Shown here: piece by piece, positions 33,838 through 42,485 of the stretch | Position numbering within the stretch: the first letter of the stretch is position 1 | How the letters are laid out: each line of letters begins with the position of its first letter | Assembly: GCF_017255185.1 (NCBI RefSeq) | Contig: NZ_JAFKCZ010000002.1 | Span: 62,001-126,000 of the forward strand | Origin: Parahaliea mediterranea | Lineage (GTDB): Bacteria > Pseudomonadota > Gammaproteobacteria > Pseudomonadales > Halieaceae | DNA length: 64,000 nt | Direction: 5' to 3' | Translations under genes and position numbers: made by a program | Notes under the pieces: model-generated | Databases searched by the model: none | The model's input: the letters and a program-made list of their open reading frames with translations, nothing else | What the model was told of the DNA's origin: nothing

Positions 33838-34815
33838 ATGAATAACGAGCTTACATTCACCATCACGACCATTTGCTTCGATGATAACTATCGCCCATCG
33901 GACAACACCCGCATCACCACCAATTTTGCGAACCTGGCTAGAGGCGAGAGCCGACAAGACAACTTGCGAAACACCCTGAGGATGATTGACAGTCGCTTCA
34001 ACGCCCTTGCGCATTGGGATAATTCCAATGCGGACCGATATTCTGTCGAGCTTGAAATCGTTTCCGTTGATATTGATGTTGAAGGCAAGGGCGAGACCTT
34101 CCCCACGATTGAAATACTAAAAACGAATATCGTCGATCACAAAAACAACAAGCGCATTGAAGGCATTGTCGGCAACAACTTTTCCTCCTATGTGCGGGAT
34201 TATGATTTTAGCGTATTGCTGTCGGAGCATAATAAGCATCAATCCGAATTCAAGCTTCCAGAAAACTATGGCGATCTTCACGGAAAAATATTCAAAGCTT
34301 TCCTGAACTCCAATGCCTATAGAGATAACTTCAAAAAACCACCGGTTATCTGCCTGAGCGTCTCCAGTAGCAAGACTTATTATCGGACCGAGAACCAGCA
34401 CCCCGTACTGGGTGTTGAGTACCAGCAAGATGAATATTCTTTAACGGATGAATATTTCAAAAAAATGGGCTTGCAGGTTCGCTACTTCATGCCGCCAAAC
34501 AGTGTCGCGCCTTTGGCATTTTATTTCCGCGGCGATTTGCTTGGCGATTACACCAATCTCGAACTAATCGGCACCGTCAGCACGATGGAAACCTTCCAGA
34601 AGATATACCGGCCCGAGATTTACAACGCGAATGCCGCCGCGGGAAAATCCTATCGACCAAGCTTGAAGCATCAGGACTATTCGCTAACCCGGATTGTTTA
34701 CGATCGGGAAGAACGTAGCCAGCTGGCAATTAAGCAGGGAAAGTTTACGGAAGAGAAGTTCATCAAGCCGTACAAAAGCATCCTTGAGCAATGGGCTGCG
34801 AACTACGCCATTTAA
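33838..34815 (+). CDS. mesX: MesX (DUF1852), partner of the methionine synthase MesD
   Basis: A 325-residue protein matching DUF1852, named MesX and required with oxygen for MesD-type methionine synthesis in Acinetobacter. Recognisable segments are the N-terminal FTITTICFDDNYRPSDNTRI, TNFANLARGESRQDNLR and AHWDNSNADRYSVELEI; the C-terminal region has SLTRIVYDREERSQLAI. No signal peptide or membrane helix is present. The protein is thought to act as an oxygenase-like factor, but the chemistry is not established. ATG start with a distant AGGA. mesD starts 28 bp after its stop. The coding sequence is markedly AT-richer than most of the window. Confidence 0.85.
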   Translation: MNNELTFTITTICFDDNYRPSDNTRITTNFANLARGESRQDNLRNTLRMIDSRFNALAHWDNSNADRYSVELEIVSVDIDVEGKGETFPTIEILKTNIVDHKNNKRIEGIVGNNFSSYVRDYDFSVLLSEHNKHQSEFKLPENYGDLHGKIFKAFLNSNAYRDNFKKPPVICLSVSSSKTYYRTENQHPVLGVEYQQDEYSLTDEYFKKMGLQVRYFMPPNSVAPLAFYFRGDLLGDYTNLELIGTVSTMETFQKIYRPEIYNANAAAGKSYRPSLKHQDYSLTRIVYDREERSQLAIKQGKFTEEKFIKPYKSILEQWAANYAI

Positions 34816-34843
34816 TCCATCAAGACCGAAAAGACCATTTACT

Positions 34844-35878
34844 ATGACACCAGTATTACCAACCTCAACTGCTGGCAGCCTGCCCAAGCCGTCGTGGCTT
34901 GCAGAGCCCGAGAAACTTTGGTCACCCTGGAAATTACACGGCGACCGGTTAATTGAAGGCAAGCGGGATGCTCTACGCCTGGTATTGCAAGAGCAACAAC
35001 TCGCGGGAATCGATATTGTTAGTGATGGCGAGCAGACTCGCCAACATTTTGTTACCACGTTTATTGAGCACCTCAATGGCGTTGATTTTGAGAAACGTGA
35101 AACCGTTAGGATTCGCGATCGCTATGACGCCAGCGTGCCGACTGTGGTTGGCGCCGTCTCTCGCCAAAAGCCTGTTTTTGTTGAAGATGCCAGGTTTTTA
35201 CGCCGGCAGACCACGCAAGCCATTAAATGGGCCCTGCCAGGTCCCATGACGATGATCGACACCCTTTACGACAGCCACTATAAAAGTCGCGAAAAGCTTG
35301 CCTGGGAATTTGCCAAGATTCTCAACCAAGAAGCCAGGGAATTAGAGGCCGCCGGTGTCGACATCATCCAATTTGATGAACCTGCGTTTAATGTATTTTT
35401 TGACGAGGTGAATGATTGGGGTATTGCCACTTTAGAAAAAGCTATTGAAGGGCTGAAATGTGAAACCGCCGTGCATATTTGCTATGGCTATGGCATCAAA
35501 GCCAATACGGACTGGAAAAAGACACTGGGTTCAGAGTGGAGACAATATGAAGAAGCGTTTCCAAAACTACAAAAATCCAACATCGACCTCGTATCATTGG
35601 AATGCCACAACTCTCATGTTCCAATGGATCTAATCGAACTCATTCGAGGCAAAAAAGTGATGGTGGGAGCCATCGACGTGGCCAGCAATACCATTGAAAC
35701 ACCAGAGGAAGTCGCCAACACCCTACGAAAGGCGCTTCAGTTTGTCGATGCCGACAAGCTCTATCCTTGCACTAACTGCGGTATGGCGCCCCTGTCTCGC
35801 CAGGTCGCAAACGGCAAACTAAACGCTTTAAGCGCAGGCGCAGGAATCGTTCGGAGAGAACTCTCGACCCCGTGTTGA
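34844..35878 (+). CDS. mesD: MesD, folate-independent core methionine synthase
   Basis: A 344-residue MetE C-terminal-type enzyme without the MetE N-terminal domain. The zinc site appears intact: His211 and Cys213 (AVHICYGYG), Glu253 (SLECHNSHV) and Cys312 (CTNCGMAPL); DEPAF at 178-182 matches the MetE substrate motif. It transfers a methyl group to homocysteine; the MesD family does not use methyl-folate or cobalamin and depends on MesX and oxygen. ATG at 34844, 28 bp after mesX, with no strong ribosome site. AT-richer than most of the window, like mesX. An alternative label is generic MetE-like protein, but length and neighbour favour MesD. Confidence 0.87.
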   Translation: MTPVLPTSTAGSLPKPSWLAEPEKLWSPWKLHGDRLIEGKRDALRLVLQEQQLAGIDIVSDGEQTRQHFVTTFIEHLNGVDFEKRETVRIRDRYDASVPTVVGAVSRQKPVFVEDARFLRRQTTQAIKWALPGPMTMIDTLYDSHYKSREKLAWEFAKILNQEARELEAAGVDIIQFDEPAFNVFFDEVNDWGIATLEKAIEGLKCETAVHICYGYGIKANTDWKKTLGSEWRQYEEAFPKLQKSNIDLVSLECHNSHVPMDLIELIRGKKVMVGAIDVASNTIETPEEVANTLRKALQFVDADKLYPCTNCGMAPLSRQVANGKLNALSAGAGIVRRELSTPC

Positions 35879-36022
35879 TCCACACCCGATACCCTGGAAC
35901 CACCATGGCGCTTCCCCGTACTGCTATCGCCCCCCGCTCCCGCGCCGCGAGCAGGCAAGCGCGGCAGAGGCAGTGTTTCCAGCGCTCGGCAATGTAGGCG
36001 CGCTACCCCGGCGTGTGCAGGA

Positions 36023-36886
36023 TCATCCCCTGTAGCGCTGCTCCAGCTCATCGATAAACGCCTTGCCGACGAGCCGCTGACGCTCGGCAAAGGGAGCCAC
36101 CAGTTCCGGGTCCTCCTTCAGGTGGCGCTGATCGCGCAGCACGGACAGGGCCCGTTGCATGCCGGCCACGGCACCCTGCAGGGCCGCGTTGGCATACAGC
36201 ACGAGTCCGTAGCCGAATTCGGTGAGGTCATCCGCGGTGGCAATCGGCGTTTTGCCACCGATCACCATGTTCATCAGCAGGGGTGCGTCGAGAAACCGCG
36301 GCATGCGACGAACCTCGTCGGCACTTTCCAGCGCCTCGACAAAGAGGATGTCCGCACCGGCTTCGGCGTAGCGCTGTGCGCGCTCCACCGCGGCATCAAA
36401 GCCATCGATGGCGCGGGCATCGGTGCGCGCCATGATCAACAAATCCTCGCTGCGGCGGGCATCCACCGCCGCCTTGATCTTGCCGATCATTTCATCGGCC
36501 TCGATCACCGCCTTGCCGTTGAAGTGGCCGCAGCGCTTGGGGCTCACCTGATCCTCCAGCTGCACGCAGTCGGCACCGGCGCGCTCCAGGGTGCGGATGG
36601 TATGGCGCACATTCACGGCATTGCCGAAACCGGTGTCGGCGTCGACCAGCAGTGGCACCTCCACCGCGTCGCGAATACGCGCCGTCTGTTCGGAAATTTC
36701 CGCCAGCCCCATGAAGCCCATATCCGGCAGGCCGATATGCATATTGGTCACACCGGCGCCGGTGACGTAGATGGCCTCGAAGCCGAGGTCGGCGATCACC
36801 CGTGCCGACAGGGCATTGAAGGCACCCGGAACCAGCACACCGCGCCGGGCCCTGGCCAGTTGCCGCAAAGTCTTTCCTGTGGACAT
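36023..36886 (-). CDS. isocitrate lyase/PEP mutase-family lyase, probably 2-methylisocitrate lyase of this locus
   Basis: A 287-residue barrel enzyme with LLVDADTGFGNAVNV (about 79-93) and the catalytic loop SPKRCGHFNGK (115-125). The KRCGH loop is the lyase signature of PrpB and relatives. The flanking LEDQVSPKRCGH and the GAGVTNMHIGLPDMG region look more like the dimethylmalate-lyase/oxaloacetate-decarboxylase branch than classical PrpB. Its position downstream of prpF, acnD and prpC suggests it splits 2-methylisocitrate to pyruvate and succinate. ATG at 36884-36886 after GGGA; 160 bp separate it from prpF. Confidence 0.8.
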   Translation of the reverse strand: MSTGKTLRQLARARRGVLVPGAFNALSARVIADLGFEAIYVTGAGVTNMHIGLPDMGFMGLAEISEQTARIRDAVEVPLLVDADTGFGNAVNVRHTIRTLERAGADCVQLEDQVSPKRCGHFNGKAVIEADEMIGKIKAAVDARRSEDLLIMARTDARAIDGFDAAVERAQRYAEAGADILFVEALESADEVRRMPRFLDAPLLMNMVIGGKTPIATADDLTEFGYGLVLYANAALQGAVAGMQRALSVLRDQRHLKEDPELVAPFAERQRLVGKAFIDELEQRYRG

Positions 36887-37046
36887 AGTTATTTCCCGTT
36901 CGTCAGATTTCAAATGTTATGGCATTGCGGCTTGGATGCACCCCGGCCCAGACAAACCGCAATGACTTCCCAGTCAGCACGTCAAAGGCTCCTGTTTTGA
37001 CGGCCTGGACCAGGGTGCATGCTTTCTTCGATGGATTGGCGGACAC

Positions 37047-38225
37047 TCAAAAGCTATCCTCCGGCACCCGCACCCAACCCTCCATCAGGATGCGCGCGCT
37101 GCGGCTCATCACCGCGCGCTTTGCAATCCACTCGCCGTTCTCCCGCACCGCTTCCGCGCCAACGCGCAGGGTGCCGGAGGGGTGGCCAAAACACACCGCG
37201 CTATGCTCGCCACCGCCAGCGGCCAGGTTGACCAGGGTGCCGGGAATCGCCGCCGCGGTGGCGATGGCGACCGCCGCGGTGCCCATCATGGCGTGATGCA
37301 ACTTACCCATCGACAGGGCGCGCACCAGCAGGTCGATATCCCGGGCGGCGACGCGATTGCCGCTGGCGGCGGTATAGTCCGCCGGCTCCGCGACGAAGGC
37401 GATTTTCGGGGTGTGTTGGCGCTGTTGCGCTTGTTCCGGCCTGTCAATCAGCCCCATGCGCAGGGCGCCCGCGACGCGGATCCGCTCCAGCTTTTCCAGC
37501 GCCCACACGTCGTTGTTGATGGCCTCGCGCAATTCGATGCCGGTATAGCCAATGTCCCGGGCATTCACGAAAACGACGGGAATGCCGGCACTGATCATCG
37601 TGGCCGGCAGCGCGCCAAGACCGGGCACCTCGAGATCGTCGACGAGGTTGCCGGTGGGGAACATGGATCCCTCGCCATCGGAGGGGTCGAGAAACTCCAG
37701 CACGATTTCGGCGGCGGGGAAGGTCACGCCGTCGAGTTCGAAGTCGCCGGTTTCCCGTACCTGGCCATTGCTCACGGGGACATGGGCAATAATCGTCTTG
37801 TTGATATTGGCCTGCCAGATGCGCACCACGCAGGTGCCGTTGTCGGGCACCCGCGCCGGATCGACCAGGCCGGCGTGAATCGCGAAGGCGCCGGCGGCGG
37901 TGGACAGATTGCCGCAGTTGCCGCTCCAGTCGACGAAGGCTTTGTCGATGGCGACCTGGCCGTAGAGGTAGTCCACGTCGTGGCCGGGCCGCTCGCTCTT
38001 CGACAGGATCACGCACTTGCTGGTGCTGGAGGTGGCGCCGCCCATGCCGTCGATATGCGCGGCGTAGGGGTCGGGACTGCCTATGACGCGCATGAACAAC
38101 CGGTCCCGCGCATTCCCCGGCACCTGGCAGGATTCGGGCAAATCCCGCAGGCGAAAGAACACGCCTTTGGACGTGCCGCCGCGGATATAGGTGGCGGGAA
38201 TGCGTAGTTGTGGGGCTTGAGTCAT
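37047..38225 (-). CDS. prpF: 2-methylaconitate cis-trans isomerase PrpF
   Basis: PrpF isomerises trans-2-methylaconitate made by AcnD to the cis form. The 392-residue protein has the family features: IPATYIRGGTSKGVFF at the N-terminus, GMGGATSSTSKCVI with a catalytic cysteine region, DWSGNCGNLSTAAGAFAI (about 101-118) and KLHHAMMGTAAVAIATAA near the end. The ATG at 38223-38225 is preferred to the TTG one codon earlier. It follows acnD by 30 bp, the usual pairing, since AcnD without PrpF cannot complete the pathway. Confidence 0.93.
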   Translation of the reverse strand: MTQAPQLRIPATYIRGGTSKGVFFRLRDLPESCQVPGNARDRLFMRVIGSPDPYAAHIDGMGGATSSTSKCVILSKSERPGHDVDYLYGQVAIDKAFVDWSGNCGNLSTAAGAFAIHAGLVDPARVPDNGTCVVRIWQANINKTIIAHVPVSNGQVRETGDFELDGVTFPAAEIVLEFLDPSDGEGSMFPTGNLVDDLEVPGLGALPATMISAGIPVVFVNARDIGYTGIELREAINNDVWALEKLERIRVAGALRMGLIDRPEQAQQRQHTPKIAFVAEPADYTAASGNRVAARDIDLLVRALSMGKLHHAMMGTAAVAIATAAAIPGTLVNLAAGGGEHSAVCFGHPSGTLRVGAEAVRENGEWIAKRAVMSRSARILMEGWVRVPEDSF

Positions 38226-38255
38226 CAATCCATTCCTTTGTTCCGGCGAACGCGC

Positions 38256-40868
38256 TCAGGCAGCCTTGTTTTGCGCCAGGAAATCCTGGGCGAAACGCTG
38301 CAACACGCCTCCGGCACCGTACACGGAGACCTCCTCCGCCGTTTCCAGCCGGCAGGTGACAGGGACTTCCACCCGTTCGCCGTTGGCTCGGCGGATGATC
38401 AGGGTCAGGTCGGCGCAAGGCGCGATCTCGCCGCTCACATCGAAGGTCTCGGTACCGTCGATGGCGTAGGTCTCCCGCGTCTCGCCGGGCTTGAACTCCA
38501 GCGGCAGCACGCCCATCCCCACCAGGTTGGTGCGGTGAATGCGCTCGAAACCCTCGGCCACGATCGCCTCCACCCCCGCCAGCCGGACCCCCTTGGCGGC
38601 CCAGTCCCGGGAGGAACCCTGGCCGTAGTCGGCGCCGGCGACGATGATCAACGGCTGCTTGCGCTGCATGTAGGCCTCGATTACCTCCCACATGCGCAGC
38701 GTCCGGCCCTCCGGCTCCAGGCGCGCCAGCGAGCCCTGGATCACCTCGCCTTTCTCGTCGCGACACATTTCGTTGCGCAGTTTGGGGTTGGCGAACGTCG
38801 CGCGCTGGGCGGTCAGGTGATCGCCCCGGTGGGTGGCATAGGAGTTGAAGTCCTCCTCCGGCAGGCCCATTTTCGCCAGGTACTCCCCCGCTGCGCTGGT
38901 GGCAAGGATGGCGTTGGACGGCGACAGGTGGTCGGTGGTGATATTGTCGCCCAGCACCGCCAGCGGACGCATGCCCTTCAGCGTGCGCTCCCCCGCCAGC
39001 GCGCCTTCCCAGTAGGGCGGGCGGCGGATATAGGTGCTTTGCGGGCGCCAGTCGTAGAGCGGGCTGGGCGCGCGCTCGCCGCGATCCAGGTCGAACATGG
39101 GGATGTACACCTGGCGGAACTGCTCCGGCCTGACGAATTCCTCGACGATGGCGTCGATCTCTTCATCCGACGGCCACAGATCCTTGAGGGTGAGGGGATT
39201 GCCGGCGCAGTCACTGCCCAGTACGTCCTGCTCGATATCGAAGCGCACCGTGCCGGCAATGGCGTAGGCAACCACCAGCGGCGGCGAGGCCAGAAAGGCC
39301 TGCTTGGCATAGGGGTGAATGCGGCCGTCGAAATTGCGATTGCCGGACAGCACCGCGGTGGCGTAGAGGTCGCGGTCGATGATTTCCCGCTGGATGACCG
39401 GGTCCAGCGCGCCGCTCATGCCGTTACAGGTGGTGCAGGCGTAGGCGACAATGCCAAAGCCCAGCTTTTCCAGTTCCGGCAGCAGTCCCGATTCCTCCAG
39501 GTAGAGGCGAGCGACTTTTGAGCCTGGCGCAAACGAGCTTTTCACCCAGGGCTTGCGCACCAGCCCCAACTCGTTGGCTTTCTTCGCCAGCAGGCCGGCG
39601 GCCACCACATTGCGGGGGTTGGAGGTATTGGTGCAGGAAGTGATCGCGGCAATGATCACCGCGCCGTCCGGCAGCTTGCCCCGCGCTTCCTCCGCGCGGG
39701 CTTTGTCGAGGTCCACGGCGATACCGCGCTCGCGCAAATCGCGGGTGGCGAGACGACGGTGGGGGTTTGAGGGCCCCGCCATGGTGCGCTCGACACCGGA
39801 GAGATCGAACACCAGTTCGCGCTCGTATTCGGCGCTTTCCAGGTCGTCGGCCCACAGGCCGGTGGTTTTCGCGTACTGCTCCACCAACCGCACCTGCTCC
39901 GGTTCGCGGCCGGTCAGGGTCAGGTAGTCCAGGGTCTGCTCGTCGATATAGAACATGCCCGCTGAGGCGCCGAACTCGGGGGTCATGTTGGAGAGGGTGG
40001 CGCGGTCGCCGATGGTCAGGGCGCGGGCGCCCTCGCCGAAGAATTCCAGGTAGGCCGACACGACTTTTTCCCGGCGCAGGAACTCGGTCAGCGCCAGCAC
40101 GATGTCCGTGGCGGTAATGCCGGGCTGGCGCTTGCCGGTCAACCTGACGCCGACGATATCCGGCAGGCGCATCATCGAGGGCCTTCCCAGCATGACGGTT
40201 TCCGCTTCGAGACCGCCGACGCCGATAGCGATCACACCGAGGGCATCCACGTGTGGCGTGTGGCTGTCGGTACCGACGCAGGTATCGGGGAAGGCCACGC
40301 CGTCGCGGGCTTGGATGACCGGCGACATCTTCTCCAGGTTGATCTGGTGCATGATGCCGTTGCCGGCGGGAATGACGTCGACGTTCTCGAAGGCAGTCTT
40401 GGTCCACTCGATAAAGTGGAAACGGTCTTCGTTGCGACGGTCTTCGATGGCGCGGTTCTTGTCGAAGGCTTCAGGATCGGACCCCGGCGCCTCGACAGCC
40501 AGCGAGTGATCGACGATCAGCTGCGTGGGCACCACCGGATTGACCTCCGCCGGGTCACCCCCCTGTTCGGCGATGGCGTCGCGCAGCCCCGCCAGATCCA
40601 CCAGCGCGGTCTGGCCGAGAATGTCATGGCAGACCACCCGCGCGGGGTACCAGGGAAAATCGAGATCGCGGCGGCGCTCGATCAGCTGCCTGAGCGAGTC
40701 TGTCAGCACCGCCGGGTCACAGCGGCGCACCAGTTGCTCGGCCAGCACCCGGGAGGTGTAGGGCAGGCTGTCATAGGCGCCGGCCCGGACCGCGTTCACG
40801 GCGGAACGAACATCGTAGTAGTCCAGGCCGGTGCCCGGCAGGGGAATGCGATGGGCGGAGTTCATCAT
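38256..40868 (-). CDS. acnD: Fe/S-dependent 2-methylisocitrate dehydratase AcnD
   Basis: AcnD dehydrates 2-methylcitrate to 2-methylaconitate. The 870-residue aconitase-fold protein has 4Fe-4S ligands in ITSCTNTSNP and ACTTCNGMSG, substrate-binding DTCVGTDSHTPHVDALG, and the C-terminal swivel domain with GADYGQGSSRDWAAKG and GFERIHRTNLVGMGVLPLEF. The spacing and the prpF partner distinguish it from AcnA. Start is one of two consecutive ATGs at 40863-40868. It is separated from prpC by a terminator-like hairpin, so expression may be tuned relative to prpC. Confidence 0.93.
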   Translation of the reverse strand: MMNSAHRIPLPGTGLDYYDVRSAVNAVRAGAYDSLPYTSRVLAEQLVRRCDPAVLTDSLRQLIERRRDLDFPWYPARVVCHDILGQTALVDLAGLRDAIAEQGGDPAEVNPVVPTQLIVDHSLAVEAPGSDPEAFDKNRAIEDRRNEDRFHFIEWTKTAFENVDVIPAGNGIMHQINLEKMSPVIQARDGVAFPDTCVGTDSHTPHVDALGVIAIGVGGLEAETVMLGRPSMMRLPDIVGVRLTGKRQPGITATDIVLALTEFLRREKVVSAYLEFFGEGARALTIGDRATLSNMTPEFGASAGMFYIDEQTLDYLTLTGREPEQVRLVEQYAKTTGLWADDLESAEYERELVFDLSGVERTMAGPSNPHRRLATRDLRERGIAVDLDKARAEEARGKLPDGAVIIAAITSCTNTSNPRNVVAAGLLAKKANELGLVRKPWVKSSFAPGSKVARLYLEESGLLPELEKLGFGIVAYACTTCNGMSGALDPVIQREIIDRDLYATAVLSGNRNFDGRIHPYAKQAFLASPPLVVAYAIAGTVRFDIEQDVLGSDCAGNPLTLKDLWPSDEEIDAIVEEFVRPEQFRQVYIPMFDLDRGERAPSPLYDWRPQSTYIRRPPYWEGALAGERTLKGMRPLAVLGDNITTDHLSPSNAILATSAAGEYLAKMGLPEEDFNSYATHRGDHLTAQRATFANPKLRNEMCRDEKGEVIQGSLARLEPEGRTLRMWEVIEAYMQRKQPLIIVAGADYGQGSSRDWAAKGVRLAGVEAIVAEGFERIHRTNLVGMGVLPLEFKPGETRETYAIDGTETFDVSGEIAPCADLTLIIRRANGERVEVPVTCRLETAEEVSVYGAGGVLQRFAQDFLAQNKAA

Positions 40869-40937
40869 CGACAACGTGTAAACCTCTTTGACATCAATGC
40901 CACCGCGGCGCGGGGCCATTGCCGCGGCATACGGCAC

Positions 40938-40979
40938 AAAAAAGCCTGCCTGGCGCCAAAGACGCGCGGAACGGCAGGC
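40938..40979 (-). terminator. terminator/attenuator between prpC and acnD
   Basis: On the minus strand the stem GCCTGCC/GGCAGGC (40973-40979 with 40944-40950) encloses 22 bases and is followed by TTTTTT. It lies 37 bp past the prpC stop and 70 bp before acnD, so it could stop much of the prpC transcript and lower acnD-prpF expression. Confidence 0.7.
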
Positions 40980-41015
40980 ATCGCGGCAGGCGCCTTTGCA
41001 CCTTGCCCAGCGGGT

Positions 41016-42179
41016 TCAGAGGCGCTGCTCAAGCGCGGTAAAGGCCTGATCCTCGGGGCCGATGTAGTTGGCGCTGGGACGGATGATTTTGTTGTCGACG
41101 CGCTGCTCGACCACGTGGGCGGCCCAGCCGGCGGTCCGCGCGATGACAAACAGCGGGGTGAACATGGTCGTTGGCACGCCCATCATGTGGTAGCTCACGG
41201 CGCTGAACCAGTCGAGATTGGGGAACATCCGCTTCACCTCCCACATCACGTTCTCCAGCCGCTCGGCAATGTCATACATTTTCATGGTACCGGCTTCTTC
41301 GGACAGCTGCCTGGCCACATTCTTGATCACCACGTTACGCGGATCGCTCACGGTATACACCGGGTGACCGAAGCCGATAATCACTTCCTTGTTGTCGACG
41401 CGCTGGCGGATATCCGCCTCCGCCTGATCCGCCGAGTCATAGCGCTTTTGCACTTCGAAGGCCACTTCGTTGGCGCCGCCGTGTTTCGACCCGCGCAGGG
41501 CGCCGATGGCGCCGGCGACGCAGGAATACATATCGCTACCGGTACCGGCGATCACCCGCGCGGTGAAGGTCGAGGCGTTGAACTCATGCTCGGCGTAGAG
41601 TACCAGCGAGGTGTGCATGGCGCGCTCCCAGGAGGCCGGGGGTTTGTCACCGTGCAGCAGGTGCAGGAAGTGCGCACCGAGGGATTCGTCGTCGGTATCC
41701 ACGTCGATACGCCGGCCGGACGTCGACCAGTGATACCAATACAGCAGCATGGAGCCCAGTGAGGCCATCAGGCGGTCGGCAATGTCGCGGGCGCCGGGAA
41801 TGTTGTGATCGTCCTTCTCCGGCAATACGCAACCCAACGCGGACACGCCGCAGCGCATCACATCCATCGGGTGAGCCGCCGCCGGCACCGCCTCCAGCGC
41901 CTCCTTGACCCGCGCCGGCAAGCCCCGCAAGGCCCGGAGCTTGGCCTTGTAGGCGCGCAGCTCCGCCGGGCTCGGCAGCTTGCCGTGTATCAGCAGGTGG
42001 GCCACCTCCTCGAAATCGCAATTTTCGGCAAGATCCAGGATGTCGAAGCCGCGGTAATGCAGATCGTTGCCGGTGCGACCGACGGTACAGATCGCCGTAT
42101 TGCCCGCCACCACACCAGACAGCGCCACGGACTTCTTGGGCTTTCTCGCAACGGGCACCACCGTTTCACTCGTTGTCAT
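41016..42179 (-). CDS. prpC: 2-methylcitrate synthase PrpC
   Basis: Condenses propionyl-CoA with oxaloacetate. The 387-residue protein is of the short citrate-synthase type seen in Prp[28 protein letters not shown] at the N-terminus, [19 protein letters not shown] (catalytic His region), [13 protein letters not shown] and the [13 protein letters not shown] close. The ATG at 42177-42179 has GGAG eight bases before it. It is divergent from the ScfR-type regulator, with four TTTGC boxes in between, so propionyl-CoA-dependent control is likely. Confidence 0.93.
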   Translation of the reverse strand: MTTSETVVPVARKPKKSVALSGVVAGNTAICTVGRTGNDLHYRGFDILDLAENCDFEEVAHLLIHGKLPSPAELRAYKAKLRALRGLPARVKEALEAVPAAAHPMDVMRCGVSALGCVLPEKDDHNIPGARDIADRLMASLGSMLLYWYHWSTSGRRIDVDTDDESLGAHFLHLLHGDKPPASWERAMHTSLVLYAEHEFNASTFTARVIAGTGSDMYSCVAGAIGALRGSKHGGANEVAFEVQKRYDSADQAEADIRQRVDNKEVIIGFGHPVYTVSDPRNVVIKNVARQLSEEAGTMKMYDIAERLENVMWEVKRMFPNLDWFSAVSYHMMGVPTTMFTPLFVIARTAGWAAHVVEQRVDNKIIRPSANYIGPEDQAFTALEQRL

Positions 42180-42261
42180 TGTCACTCTCCACCTTCCCAG
42201 GGCCCGGCCATATGCCGGGCCGGATCCATTCGCGCCCGACCGGAATTAACAAGAAGCGATA

Positions 42262-42277
42262 TTTGCAAACATTGCAA
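42262..42277. promoter_or_regulatory. RamB/ScfR-like operator pair (TTTGCAAA)
   Basis: TTTGCAAACATTGCAA (42262-42277): one perfect palindromic TTTGCAAA box followed nine bases later by a partial copy. It lies 83 bp upstream of the prpC start. Confidence 0.55.
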
Positions 42278-42411
42278 TCGGCCGGCGAAGCGACCGCCGA
42301 ACTCGCGCGTTCGCGCAGCTGCCCACGGGCCTTTCAAAACCAGCACTAACGCCTTATATTGCGTATGATTACGCGGCCAACAGGAACCATCAATCCCTGA
42401 ATTAGTGGCGA

Positions 42412-42449
42412 TTTGCGAAGCCGGGCTGCGATTTTGCAAATTTTGCGAA
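42412..42449. promoter_or_regulatory. three TTTGC(A/G)AA boxes upstream of the ScfR-type regulator
   Basis: TTTGCGAA (42412-42419), TTTGCAAA (42433-42440) and TTTGCGAA (42442-42449); the last two are a direct repeat with 9-bp period. They lie 37-74 bp before the regulator start. RamB-type regulators bind TTTGCAAA-like sites, so this looks like autoregulation. Together with 42262-42277 they are the main content of the 306-bp gap. Confidence 0.55.
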
Positions 42450-42485
42450 CCTCGCAGCCGCAACGTCACCCGTGGAGGTATTGTC

